64,000 nt of DNA from Alloalcanivorax venustensis ISO4 (lineage in GTDB: Bacteria > Pseudomonadota > Gammaproteobacteria > Pseudomonadales > Alcanivoracaceae): contig NZ_ARXR01000011.1 of assembly GCF_015356855.1 (NCBI RefSeq), positions 1 through 64,000 on the forward strand, written 5' to 3'. The translations under genes were made by a program, and so were the position numbers. Below, piece after piece: positions 56,442 to 64,000 of this stretch (position 1 is the stretch's first letter; every line of letters begins with the position of its first letter). The notes under the pieces are model-generated. The model worked only from the letters and a program-made list of their open reading frames with translations, did no database searches and was not told where the DNA came from.

Positions 56442-57620
56442 TTATTTGCTCAAGTAACGCATCGCCCGCTCAATCCCGTCCAGGGTGAGCGGGTACATGT
56501 GGTGGTCGTTGAGCTGCTTGATCCACTGGGTGGAGGTGGTCATTTGCCAAGCCTTTTCCGGCTCCGGGTTGATCCACACCACCTTCTCGTAGGTCTCCTT
56601 GATGCGCTGGAACCAGACCGCGCCGGGCTCGTCGTTCCAGTGCTCCACGGAGCCGCCCACCGAGTTCACTTCGTAGGGGCTCATGGCGGCGTCGCCGATG
56701 AAGATCACCTTGTAGTCGCTGCCGTACTTGTGCAGCACGTCCCAGGTGGAAAACTTCTCGTCCCAGCGGCGCCGGTTGTCCTTCCAAACGTACTCGTAGA
56801 CGAAGTTGTGGAAGTAGAAATACTCGAGATGCTTGAACTCCAGCCGGGCGGCGGAGAACAGCTCCTCGCAGAGCTTGATATAGGGGTCCATGGACCCGCC
56901 GATATCGAAGAACAGCAGCACCTTGACCCGGTTCTCCCGCTCCGGACGCATCTTGATGTCGAGCAGGCCGGCGTTGCGCGCGGTGGAGCGGATGGTGTCG
57001 TCCATGTCCAGCTCTTCGTCGCGGCCGGTGCGGGCGAACTGGCGCAGCCGGCGCAGGGCCAGCTTGATGTTGCGGATGCCCAGCTCCACGGAGTCGTCCA
57101 GGTTGCGGAATTCCCGCTTTTCCCAGACCTTCACCGCGCTCTTGTTGCGCGACGGGCCGGTCATGCGCACCCCTTCCGGGTTCTCGCCGTAGCCGCCGAA
57201 CGGGCTGGTGCCGCCGGTGCCGACCCATTTGTTGCCGCCCTGGTGGCGCTTTTCCTGCTCTTCCAGGCGCTTTTTCAGCTCCTCGAGGATCTTTTCCAGG
57301 CTGCCCAGCCCCTGCAGTTTTTCCCGCTCTTCCGCGGACAGGGTCTTTTCCATCTGCTTGCGCAGCCATTCCTCGGGAATGGTCTGGCTCAGCCAGCCCG
57401 GCTCGATGCTTTCCAGGCCCTCGAAATAGTGCGCGAAGGCGCGGTCGAAACGGTCATAGTACTTTTCGTCCTTGACCATCACCGTCCGCGACAGCATGTA
57501 GAAGTCCTCGATGGACCCGAACGCCACGTGGTGCTTGAGCGCGCCGAACAGGTCCAGCAGCTCGCGCAGCGTCACCGGCACCTTATGGGCGCGCAGGTCC
57601 TCGAAAAAACCGATCAGCAT
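56442..57620 (-). CDS. VWA domain (CoxE-like) protein
   Basis: A 392-residue VWA protein. The metal-ion adhesion site is in LLFFDIGGSMDPY (DIGGS, a variant of DxSxS) with the later Thr/Asp in VIFIGDAAMSPYE. It follows a MoxR-type AAA+ ATPase by 24 bases; MoxR-VWA pairs act as chaperones for metal insertion or complex assembly. Client unknown. Confidence 0.85.
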   Translation of the reverse strand: MLIGFFEDLRAHKVPVTLRELLDLFGALKHHVAFGSIEDFYMLSRTVMVKDEKYYDRFDRAFAHYFEGLESIEPGWLSQTIPEEWLRKQMEKTLSAEEREKLQGLGSLEKILEELKKRLEEQEKRHQGGNKWVGTGGTSPFGGYGENPEGVRMTGPSRNKSAVKVWEKREFRNLDDSVELGIRNIKLALRRLRQFARTGRDEELDMDDTIRSTARNAGLLDIKMRPERENRVKVLLFFDIGGSMDPYIKLCEELFSAARLEFKHLEYFYFHNFVYEYVWKDNRRRWDEKFSTWDVLHKYGSDYKVIFIGDAAMSPYEVNSVGGSVEHWNDEPGAVWFQRIKETYEKVVWINPEPEKAWQMTTSTQWIKQLNDHHMYPLTLDGIERAMRYLSK

Positions 57621-57644
57621 AGAAACCTCTATCGGTTAAAGGAT

Positions 57645-58487
57645 CTACCGTTCCCGGCGGCTCATGAAAGCCAGCCGTTCCAGCAGCTGTACGTCCGCTT
57701 CGTTCTTGACCAGGGCGCCGTACAGCGGCGGGACCGCAGTCTTGGTGTCGCGGTTGCGCAGGATGTCCTGGGGGATGTCGTCGGCCATCAGCAGCTTGAG
57801 CCAGTCGATCAGCTCGCTGGTGGAGGGCTTCTTCTTCATGCCCGGCACTTTGCGCAGGTCGAAGAAGATCTCCAGCGCCTCGGTGACCAGCTCCTTCTTA
57901 ATTTCCGGGAAGTGCACGTCCACGATCTGCATCATGGTCTTGGCATCGGGGAAATTGATGTAGTGGAAGAAGCAGCGGCGCAGGAAGGCGTCGGGCAGCT
58001 CTTTCTCATTGTTAGAGGTGATGATCACGATCGGGCGCTTCTCGGCGCGAATGGTCTCGCCGGTTTCGTAGACGAAGAATTCCATGCGATCCAGCTCCTG
58101 GAGCAGATCGTTTGGGAATTCGATGTCCGCCTTGTCGATCTCGTCGATCAGCAGCACCACCTGGTCGTCGGCCTGGAAGGCCTCCCACAGCTTGCCCTTC
58201 TTGATGTAGTTGGACACGTCCTCGACACCTTCGGCGCCGAGCTGGGAGTCGCGCAGGCGGGAGACCGCGTCGTACTCGTACAGGCCCTGCTGGGCCTTGG
58301 TGGTGGACTTGATATGCCAGGCCAGCAGCGGCATGCCCAGTGATTCGGCCACCTGTTCGGCGAGCAGGGTTTTACCGGTGCCCGGCTCACCCTTGATCAG
58401 CAGCGGACGCTGCAAAGCGATGGCCGCGTTAACGGCCATTTTGAGGTCTTCCGTGGCAACGTACTGTTCAGTGCCCTGAAACTGCAT
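57645..58487 (-). CDS. MoxR family AAA+ ATPase
   Basis: A 280-residue AAA+ ATPase: Walker A GEPGTGKT (residues 33-40), Walker B VVLLIDEIDKAD, sensor-1 IVIITSNNEKELPDAFLRRC. Starts at MQFQGTEQ. It drives the VWA partner downstream. No other gene is linked to hint at the client. Confidence 0.92.
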   Translation of the reverse strand: MQFQGTEQYVATEDLKMAVNAAIALQRPLLIKGEPGTGKTLLAEQVAESLGMPLLAWHIKSTTKAQQGLYEYDAVSRLRDSQLGAEGVEDVSNYIKKGKLWEAFQADDQVVLLIDEIDKADIEFPNDLLQELDRMEFFVYETGETIRAEKRPIVIITSNNEKELPDAFLRRCFFHYINFPDAKTMMQIVDVHFPEIKKELVTEALEIFFDLRKVPGMKKKPSTSELIDWLKLLMADDIPQDILRNRDTKTAVPPLYGALVKNEADVQLLERLAFMSRRER

Positions 58488-58622
58488 GCGAGTTTCTCCA
58501 CATCAGCGAGAATAACGCTGCGCACTCTAGCAACCCGCGCACCCCGGGCAAAGGGCCAGAATGGCCATGTTGCAGTCGGTTTGCGTCAGCCGGCCGCCCC
58601 GGGTGTGGCATAATCCGCCGCC

Positions 58623-59339
58623 ATGAATCTGTTATTGCTGCACCCCGACCAGCGCCTCGACGGCGACCGCTGGCGTCTTGACGACCGCCAGGCCACCCAT
58701 GTGCGCTCCGTGCTCAAGCTCGCGGAGGGCGACCATTGCCGTGCCGGCCTGCTCGACGAAGGCACCGGGCAGGCAGTGATTGAATCTATTAAAAACAATG
58801 AGATAGAAATATCTTTTAAAGTGGATTCGAAGCCGGTCTTCGCCCTGCCCCTGAATCTGCTGCTGGCCCTGCCCCGCCCCAAGATGCTCAAGCGGTTGCT
58901 GGTGGACGCCGCCAGCCTGGGCATCAAGAACATCGTGCTGGTGAACGCCGCCAAGGTCGACAAGAGCTACTGGCAGACGCCCAACCTCAAGGGCGACCTG
59001 CTGCGGGAAAAATTGCTGCTGGGACTGGAACAGGCCGGCGACCCGGTGATGCCGAGGCTGCGGCTGGCGCCGCGCTTCCGGCCCTTCGTCGAGGATGAGC
59101 TGGATCAGTGGGCGGGTCCAGGGCGGCGCCTGGTGGCGCACCCGGGTCCGTTTCCGGAGCTGCCGCGGGGCCTGGATGAGCCCGCCACCCTGGCGATCGG
59201 CCCGGAGGGCGGCTGGACGCCCTTTGAAGTGGCGCTGCTGGAGCAGCAGGGCTTCGGCTGCCACCGTTTCGGCAGCCGGATCCTGCGTGTGGAGACCGCC
59301 CTGCCCGCCCTGGTGGGCGCGCTGATGCGGCTGCCTTAA
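58623..59339 (+). CDS. rsmE: 16S rRNA (uracil1498-N3)-methyltransferase RsmE
   Basis: A 238-residue SPOUT methyltransferase. N-terminal PUA-like domain (QATHVRSVLKLAEGD), then the SPOUT domain with LALPRPKMLKRLL, the trefoil-knot motif AIGPEGGWTPFEVALLE and ILRVETALPALVGAL. Full length. Its stop overlaps the convergent rluB end by 4 bases. Confidence 0.93.
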   Translation: MNLLLLHPDQRLDGDRWRLDDRQATHVRSVLKLAEGDHCRAGLLDEGTGQAVIESIKNNEIEISFKVDSKPVFALPLNLLLALPRPKMLKRLLVDAASLGIKNIVLVNAAKVDKSYWQTPNLKGDLLREKLLLGLEQAGDPVMPRLRLAPRFRPFVEDELDQWAGPGRRLVAHPGPFPELPRGLDEPATLAIGPEGGWTPFEVALLEQQGFGCHRFGSRILRVETALPALVGALMRLP

Positions 59340-60175
59340 CGGCGGTAGGGGTTGCGGCGCGGCTTGCGCGGCGGCTTGTCGCCGCGCTGGTGGCGCAGCC
59401 GGGCGCGGCCGTAGAGGCCGGTGTATTTCTTGCCTTTCAGATCCACGCGATCGGTGAGCGGTTTGATCTCCTGCTCGCTGAGTTCCTGCCAGCGCCCGGT
59501 GCGCAGCGACGACGGCAGCGTCAGGTCGCCGAAGCGGATGCGGATCAGCCGCGCCACTTCCAGGTCCTGGGACTGGAACAGGCGGCGCACTTCCCGGTAC
59601 TTGCCGCCGGTCAGTCGCACCTTGTACCAGTGGTTGGCGCCCTCGTCGGCGCCGCCGGCGTCCTCAATGCTGTCGAACCTGGACACGCCGTCCTCGAGCA
59701 GCACGCCGTCCAGCATCGCCTTGCGCTTGTCCTCGCTGAGGGTGCCGTGGACGCGCACCGCGTATTCGCGGATAAAGCCGTTGGACGGGTGCATCAGCCG
59801 GTGGGCCAGCTCACCGTCGGTGGTGAACAGCATCAGCCCGGTGGTGTTGATGTCCAGACGGCCCACCTGCACCCAGCGCATGCCCTGCAGCTTGGGGAGG
59901 TTATCGAACACGGTGGGGCGGCCCTGCGGATCGTTCCGCGAGCACACTTCCCCGACCGGCTTGTGATAAATGATCACGCGCCGAACTATGTCTTCTTCCG
60001 CCTTCACTCGAATGATCCTGCCGTCGACTCTGATGGTGTCTTCCGGCTCCGCCCGGTCTCCCAGCGTTGCCACCTGGCCGTTCACGGAAACCCGCCCATC
60101 GGCGATCCAGGTTTCCAGTTCACGGCGTGATCCCAGCCCGGTGCGGGCCAGAACTTTCTGTAACTTTTCACTCAT
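59336..60175 (-). CDS. rluB: 23S rRNA pseudouridine2605 synthase RluB
   Basis: A 279-residue RsuA-family enzyme. N-terminal S4 domain (KLQKVLARTGLGSRRELETWI, by parts), catalytic Asp in GRLDINTTGLMLFT, and a basic, low-complexity tail RGDKPPRKPRRNPYRR. It overlaps scpB by 8 bases, the usual scpA-scpB-rluB order. Confidence 0.93.
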   Translation of the reverse strand: MSEKLQKVLARTGLGSRRELETWIADGRVSVNGQVATLGDRAEPEDTIRVDGRIIRVKAEEDIVRRVIIYHKPVGEVCSRNDPQGRPTVFDNLPKLQGMRWVQVGRLDINTTGLMLFTTDGELAHRLMHPSNGFIREYAVRVHGTLSEDKRKAMLDGVLLEDGVSRFDSIEDAGGADEGANHWYKVRLTGGKYREVRRLFQSQDLEVARLIRIRFGDLTLPSSLRTGRWQELSEQEIKPLTDRVDLKGKKYTGLYGRARLRHQRGDKPPRKPRRNPYRR

Positions 60176-61010
60176 GGGGCGATTGCTCGTCCTCGTCGGC
60201 CGCCTTGGCGGCTTGCTCGCCGGTCCCCTCGGCGGGGGCCGGTTTGCGGCGAAATTCCTCTTCGAAGCCGGCGTTGACGGAATCCACCTTGTCGATGCTC
60301 ATCAGGGTGGAGTCGTCCAGTTCCGGTTCTTCGTCCAGGGCGGCGAAAATTTCCTCGTTACGGGCTTCGCGCTCCCCTTCGGTGAGGGCACCGAAGGCGG
60401 CCGTGGCGTCGTTGTCGTCATCGGCGCGGTCGCCGCTGTCGGGATCCGGCGCGTCGCTGAGCGCCAGTTCCTCGTTGAGCTTGTCCAGGTCCTTGATTTC
60501 CGACAACGGCGGCAAATCTTCCAGACTTTTCAGATCGAAATAGTCGAGAAACTGCCGGGTGGTGGCGAACATCGCCGGCCGGCCCGGCACGTCACGGTGG
60601 CCGACCACCCGCACCCAGTTGCGCTCCAGCAGGCTCTTGATGATGTGCGAGCTCACCGATACGCCGCGGATCTCCTCGATCTCGCCCCGCGTGATCGGCT
60701 GCCGGTAGGCCACCAGCGCCAGGGTCTCGAGGATCGCGCGACTGTAACGCGGCGGCTTTTCCTGCCACAGGCGGCTCACCCAGGGCCCCAGATCCTTGCG
60801 CACCTGGAAGCGGAACCCGGACGCCACTTCCTTGAGCTCGATGCCGCGCTCCGCGTAGTCCTCGCTGATCTGCTCCAGTGACCGGGACAGATCGGCTTTC
60901 TCCGGGCGCTCCTGCTCATCGAACAGCAACAACAGCGCGTCCCGGTCCAGCGGGCCGTCGGCGGCGAAGATCGCCGCTTCGACGATCTGTTTTATCTTAT
61001 CCGGCTCCAC
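60168..61010 (-). CDS. scpB: Segregation and condensation protein B
   Basis: A 280-residue ScpB: two winged-helix domains in residues 1-180 (EAAIFAADGPLDRDAL; AILETLALVAYRQPITRGEIEEIRGV, by parts) plus an acidic tail of about 90 residues. It links ScpA to SMC for chromosome condensation. Confidence 0.92.
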   Translation of the reverse strand: MEPDKIKQIVEAAIFAADGPLDRDALLLLFDEQERPEKADLSRSLEQISEDYAERGIELKEVASGFRFQVRKDLGPWVSRLWQEKPPRYSRAILETLALVAYRQPITRGEIEEIRGVSVSSHIIKSLLERNWVRVVGHRDVPGRPAMFATTRQFLDYFDLKSLEDLPPLSEIKDLDKLNEELALSDAPDPDSGDRADDDNDATAAFGALTEGEREARNEEIFAALDEEPELDDSTLMSIDKVDSVNAGFEEEFRRKPAPAEGTGEQAAKAADEDEQSPHE

Positions 61011-61012
61011 GG

Positions 61013-61957
61013 TTACTCATCCTCGTCAGCCTCGTAAGGTTCGTCATCCAGTTCCAGCGCCGCCAGGGCTTCCGATTCTTCCAGCACCAGGGTTCTAGCC
61101 TTCACATGGATGGGGCTGAAGGGCCCGCTCTGCACCAGCTCGATCAGCGACCCTTTGACCAGTTCAAGAATCGCCAGGAAGCTGACCACCACGCCGAGGC
61201 GCCCTTCGCTGGCTTCGAACAATTCCACGAAGGGCACGAATTCCCGGCCTTTCAGGCGGTCCAGCACGTTCGCCATGCGCTCCCGGGTGGACAGTTTCTC
61301 CCGCGACACCTGGTGGTTCTCGAACATGTCCGCCCGGTACAGCACTTCCTTGAAGGCCAGCAGCAGCTCGCGCAGATCCACGTCCGGCTGCGCCTTTTCG
61401 CGCACGTACTCGGGGCGGCGCGCGGCGGCGATCTGAAAATCCCGCTCCTGGCGCGGCAGGTTGTCGATGTCCTCGGCCGCCTGCTTGAAACGCTCGTATT
61501 CCTGCAGGCGGCGGATCAGCTCGGCGCGCGGGTCCTCCGCCTCGTCCTCTTCATCGTGCACCGGTCGCGGCAGCAGGGTGCGCGATTTAATCTCGCCCAG
61601 CATCGCCGCCATCACCAGATATTCCGCGGCCAGCTCCAGGTTCATGGCCTTCATCAGCTCCACGTACTCCATGTACTGAGTCGTGATCTGGGCCACGGGG
61701 ATGTCGAGAATATCCAGGTTCTGCCGTTTGATCAGGTACAGCAGCAGATCCAGCGGGCCTTCGAACGCCTCCAGGAACACTTCCAGGGCGTCCGGCGGTA
61801 TGTAGAGATCGTCGGGCAGCTTGGTGATCGCCTGGCCGTACATCAGGCCGAACGGCATCTCCGCCTGGTGCGGCGCCGGCGGCGCCAGCGGGTTACCGGC
61901 CTTCGGGACCTGTTGCTTGACCACTTCGTTCATCTGCCCTGGCGTCCCATGGTTCAC
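61013..61957 (-). CDS. scpA: Segregation and condensation protein A
   Basis: A 314-residue ScpA kleisin: EAFEGPLDLLLYLIKRQNLDILDIPVAQIT near the N-terminus (by its FEGPLDLLLYLI core) and LAAEYLVMAAMLGEIKSR. A second ATG at 61933 (MNEVVKQ) is equally plausible. It starts 3 bases after the trpS stop. Confidence 0.92.
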   Translation of the reverse strand: MNHGTPGQMNEVVKQQVPKAGNPLAPPAPHQAEMPFGLMYGQAITKLPDDLYIPPDALEVFLEAFEGPLDLLLYLIKRQNLDILDIPVAQITTQYMEYVELMKAMNLELAAEYLVMAAMLGEIKSRTLLPRPVHDEEDEAEDPRAELIRRLQEYERFKQAAEDIDNLPRQERDFQIAAARRPEYVREKAQPDVDLRELLLAFKEVLYRADMFENHQVSREKLSTRERMANVLDRLKGREFVPFVELFEASEGRLGVVVSFLAILELVKGSLIELVQSGPFSPIHVKARTLVLEESEALAALELDDEPYEADEDE

Positions 61958-61959
61958 CG

Positions 61960-63174
61960 TTACCGGTATTGAAGGCCCATTACCGAGCGCACTTCGTCGA
62001 GGGTGGCGCGGGCCACTTCGCGGGCCTCTTCACACCCTTCGGAAACAATCGTGCGCACCAGATCCGGATTACGCAAATGGTCCTCGGCGCGGCGCCGGAT
62101 CGGCTCCAGCTCCGCCTGCACCGCTTCGATCACCGGCTTCTTGCACTCCAGGCAGCCGATGCCGGCGGAGGTGCAGCCTTCCTGAACCCACTGGCGGGTG
62201 CGCTCGTCGGAATACACCTTGTGGAACTCCCACACCGGGCACTTCTCCGGCGTGCCCGGATCGCTGCGGCGCACCCGCGCCGGATCGGTGGGCATGCGGC
62301 GGATCTTGGCGTCCACGTCGTCCGGCTCCTCGCGCAGGCTGATGAAGTTGCCGTAGGACTTGGACATTTTCTGACCGTCCAGGCCGGGCATCTTCGAGGC
62401 CGGCGTAAGCAGCGACTGCGGCTCCGGCAGGATCACCTTGCCGCCGCCTTCCAGGTCCCCGTTCAGGCGTTCTTTGTCGCCGAGCGTGATGTTCTGCTGG
62501 TTCTGCACCAGCGCGCGGGCCGCTTCCAGGGCCGATTCGTCGCCCTGCTCCTGGTACTTGCGGCGGTTATCGGCGTAGATGCGCGCCTGCTTCTTGCCCA
62601 TCTTCTTGATCGCCGCGGTCACCGCCTCTTCGAAGCCGGGCTCACGGCCGTAGAGGTGGTTGAAGCGCCGCGCCACTTCCCGGGTCAGCTCCACATGGGC
62701 CACCTGGTCGGCGCCCACCGGCACCTGGCCGGCCCGGTAGATCAGGATGTCCGCCGCCTGCAGCAGCGGGTAGCCGAGAAAGCCGTAGGTGCTCAGGTCT
62801 TTCTCGCGCAGTTTTTCCTGCTGGTCCTTGTAGGTCGGCACCCGTTCCAGCCAGGACAACGGCGTCATCATCGACAGCAGCAGATGCAGCTCGGCGTGCT
62901 CGGGCACCTGGCTCTGGATGAACAGCGTGGCGGACCCGGGGTTCACCCCGGCGGCCAGCCAGTCGGTCACCAGGTCCCAGACGTGGCCCTGAATACCGTG
63001 CGGATCCTCGTATTCAGTGGTCAGACCGTGCCAGTCCGCGACGAAAAAGAAACACTCGTACTCATGCTGCAAGCGCGCCCAATTCTTAAGCACGCCATGG
63101 TAATGCCCCAAATGCAGGCGCCCGGTGGCGCGCATGCCCGATACCACTCTTTGGGAGGGAACCACGGAACTCAA
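61960..63174 (-). CDS. trpS: Tryptophanyl-tRNA synthetase
   Basis: A 404-residue class I synthetase that charges tRNA-Trp. HIGH-type motif HLGHYHG near residue 21 and KMSKS in DGQKMSKSYGNF. The insert between them and the CPVWEFHKVYSDE/GCLECKK C-terminal part mark the longer TrpS form found in gammaproteobacteria such as Pseudomonas. Confidence 0.95.
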   Translation of the reverse strand: MSSVVPSQRVVSGMRATGRLHLGHYHGVLKNWARLQHEYECFFFVADWHGLTTEYEDPHGIQGHVWDLVTDWLAAGVNPGSATLFIQSQVPEHAELHLLLSMMTPLSWLERVPTYKDQQEKLREKDLSTYGFLGYPLLQAADILIYRAGQVPVGADQVAHVELTREVARRFNHLYGREPGFEEAVTAAIKKMGKKQARIYADNRRKYQEQGDESALEAARALVQNQQNITLGDKERLNGDLEGGGKVILPEPQSLLTPASKMPGLDGQKMSKSYGNFISLREEPDDVDAKIRRMPTDPARVRRSDPGTPEKCPVWEFHKVYSDERTRQWVQEGCTSAGIGCLECKKPVIEAVQAELEPIRRRAEDHLRNPDLVRTIVSEGCEEAREVARATLDEVRSVMGLQYR

Positions 63175-63256
63175 AAGCCGACTCCTGTCGTAACGGCGGA
63201 AAGCGGCGATTATAAAGGGAAGAGACGGTGTAAAGACAGGGCTGGGCGCAACCCGC

Positions 63257-63880
63257 TCAGAAGATAGCGTCCAGCGGACCGGCCCCTTCGCGGACCACCT
63301 CCGGGCCGTTACCGTCGGCCAGCGAAATCACGGTGGTCTCGGTGACCCCGCAGAAGCCGCCGTCGATGACCAGATCCACCTGCCCCTGCAGGAAGTCGCG
63401 CACGTCCTGGGGGTCGGTCAGCGGGAACTCGTCGTCGGGCAGATGGGCGGTGGAGGTCATGATCGGCCCGCCGTGCTCGTTGAGCAGCGCCTGGCAGATC
63501 GGATGATCCGGCACGCGGATGCCGATGGTGCGCTTCTTGGGGTGCATCAGCCGCCGCGGCACCTCGCTGGTGGCGCTGAGAATGAAGGTGTAGGGCCCCG
63601 GCGTGTGCGCCTTGAGCAGCCGGTAGTCCGGGTTGTCCACCTTGGCGTAGGTAGCCAGCACCGACAGGTCCGGGCACAGCAAAGTGAACTGGTGTTTATT
63701 GTCCAGCCGGCGCAGGCGGATCAGGCGATCCAGGGCGTCCTTCTCGCCGATCCCGCAACCCAGAGCGTAGGTGGTGTCGGTGGGATAGGCGATCAGCCCG
63801 CCGCCACGGATCACGTCCACGGCCTGGCGGATCAGGCGCGGCTGGGGTGTTTCGGGGTGGATATGCAATACATCGGTCAT
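63257..63880 (-). CDS. YciO/Sua5/YrdC-family protein
   Basis: A 207-residue YrdC-fold protein: VIRGGGLIAYPTDTTYALGC, RLDNKHQFTLLCPDLS and SATSEVPRRLMHPKKRTIGIRVPDHPICQ (by parts). It resembles YciO, a paralogue of the threonylcarbamoyl-AMP synthase TsaC that modifies tRNA. The ATG at 63880 overlaps the stop of the upstream gene (ATGA). Confidence 0.88.
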   Translation of the reverse strand: MTDVLHIHPETPQPRLIRQAVDVIRGGGLIAYPTDTTYALGCGIGEKDALDRLIRLRRLDNKHQFTLLCPDLSVLATYAKVDNPDYRLLKAHTPGPYTFILSATSEVPRRLMHPKKRTIGIRVPDHPICQALLNEHGGPIMTSTAHLPDDEFPLTDPQDVRDFLQGQVDLVIDGGFCGVTETTVISLADGNGPEVVREGAGPLDAIF

Positions 63881-64000
63881 GGGGCCGCATTCTCCACCCG
63901 CGCCCCGGTCGGCGCAACACCCGCCTGGGGCAGCGCCCAGACCGGCGTGCCGTCCGCCGGAAACGGCGGCAGGCCGCCCAGCGCCAGCCATTTCTGCTGG
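63877..64000 (-). CDS. Partial gene at the window edge, C-terminus only
   Basis: A frame open to the window end, stopping in the ATGA overlap with the YciO-type gene. Only about 40 C-terminal residues are seen (WLALGGLPPFPADGTPVW then a variable tail). In many gammaproteobacteria a PHP-type RNase (Rnm/YciV) precedes yciO, but the visible part does not let me confirm that. Confidence 0.55.
   Translation of the reverse strand, partial: QQKWLALGGLPPFPADGTPVWALPQAGVAPTGARVENAAP

Overview
This 64 kb window is GC-rich gammaproteobacterial chromosome carrying one obvious lower-GC insertion. The gene set is a split pntAa/pntAb/pntB transhydrogenase, an Anr/FNR-hemN-cbb3 oxidase cluster, lon, prc, scpAB-rluB, trpS, bioA, yaaA, corA and many alpha/beta hydrolases, one of them a haloalkane dehalogenase. 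It fits a marine, hydrocarbon-degrading gammaproteobacterium such as Alcanivorax or a close relative. That assignment is inference from gene content; I saw no rRNA or tRNA gene.

Left chromosomal part (1-36.25 kb). Housekeeping and stress genes come first: an M48 metalloprotease lipoprotein, a haloalkane dehalogenase fused to an O6-alkylguanine-DNA alkyltransferase, a SET protein, an RluA-type pseudouridine synthase, lon, a methyltransferase, a lipoprotein hydrolase, a DMT transporter and thpR. An ECF sigma/anti-sigma pair follows, with a small predicted lipoprotein transcribed divergently. Matched GGAACC-N16-TGTTGGT promoters face both ways in the gap between them. Then come the pnt operon, an AarF/UbiB-type kinase, a hydrolase, an MpaB-type oxygenase, prc, a nucleoside-recognition membrane protein, an AlkB dioxygenase whose tail is made of a REP sequence, corA, an MBL hydrolase, yaaA, a universal stress protein, anr and hemN (with a perfect FNR box upstream). 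The cbb3 oxidase cluster ends this part: ccoN'-ccoO-ccoQ-ccoP-ccoG-ccoH-ccoI-ccoS plus a DsbD/SafE-like membrane protein.

Insertion (36,252-49,070). ccoN is cut by a Tn3-family transposon of the Tn4651 type. I place its ends from inverted repeats that match at 34 of 39 positions, including 27 in a row. It carries tnpA at one end and a divergent tnpS/tnpT recombinase pair with a candidate resolution site at the other. Cargo is a mercury/organomercury operon (merR, merT-P-F-A-B-D), the wreck of a second mer operon that keeps only an intact merC, a glutamate dehydrogenase and a group III truncated hemoglobin. The N-terminal half of ccoN is not found beyond the right end and no target duplication is visible, so a deletion or other rearrangement followed insertion. 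The cbb3 oxidase encoded here should be non-functional.

Right chromosomal part (49.1-64 kb). After about 470 bp that I cannot assign come an alpha/beta hydrolase, bioA, a chemoreceptor with an apparent in-frame deletion of its sensor domain and second membrane helix, an outer-membrane TraF-like protein, an NfeD-slipin pair, a MoxR ATPase-VWA pair, rsmE, and the run rluB-scpB-scpA-trpS-YciO/Sua5-like, which reaches a partial gene at the window edge.
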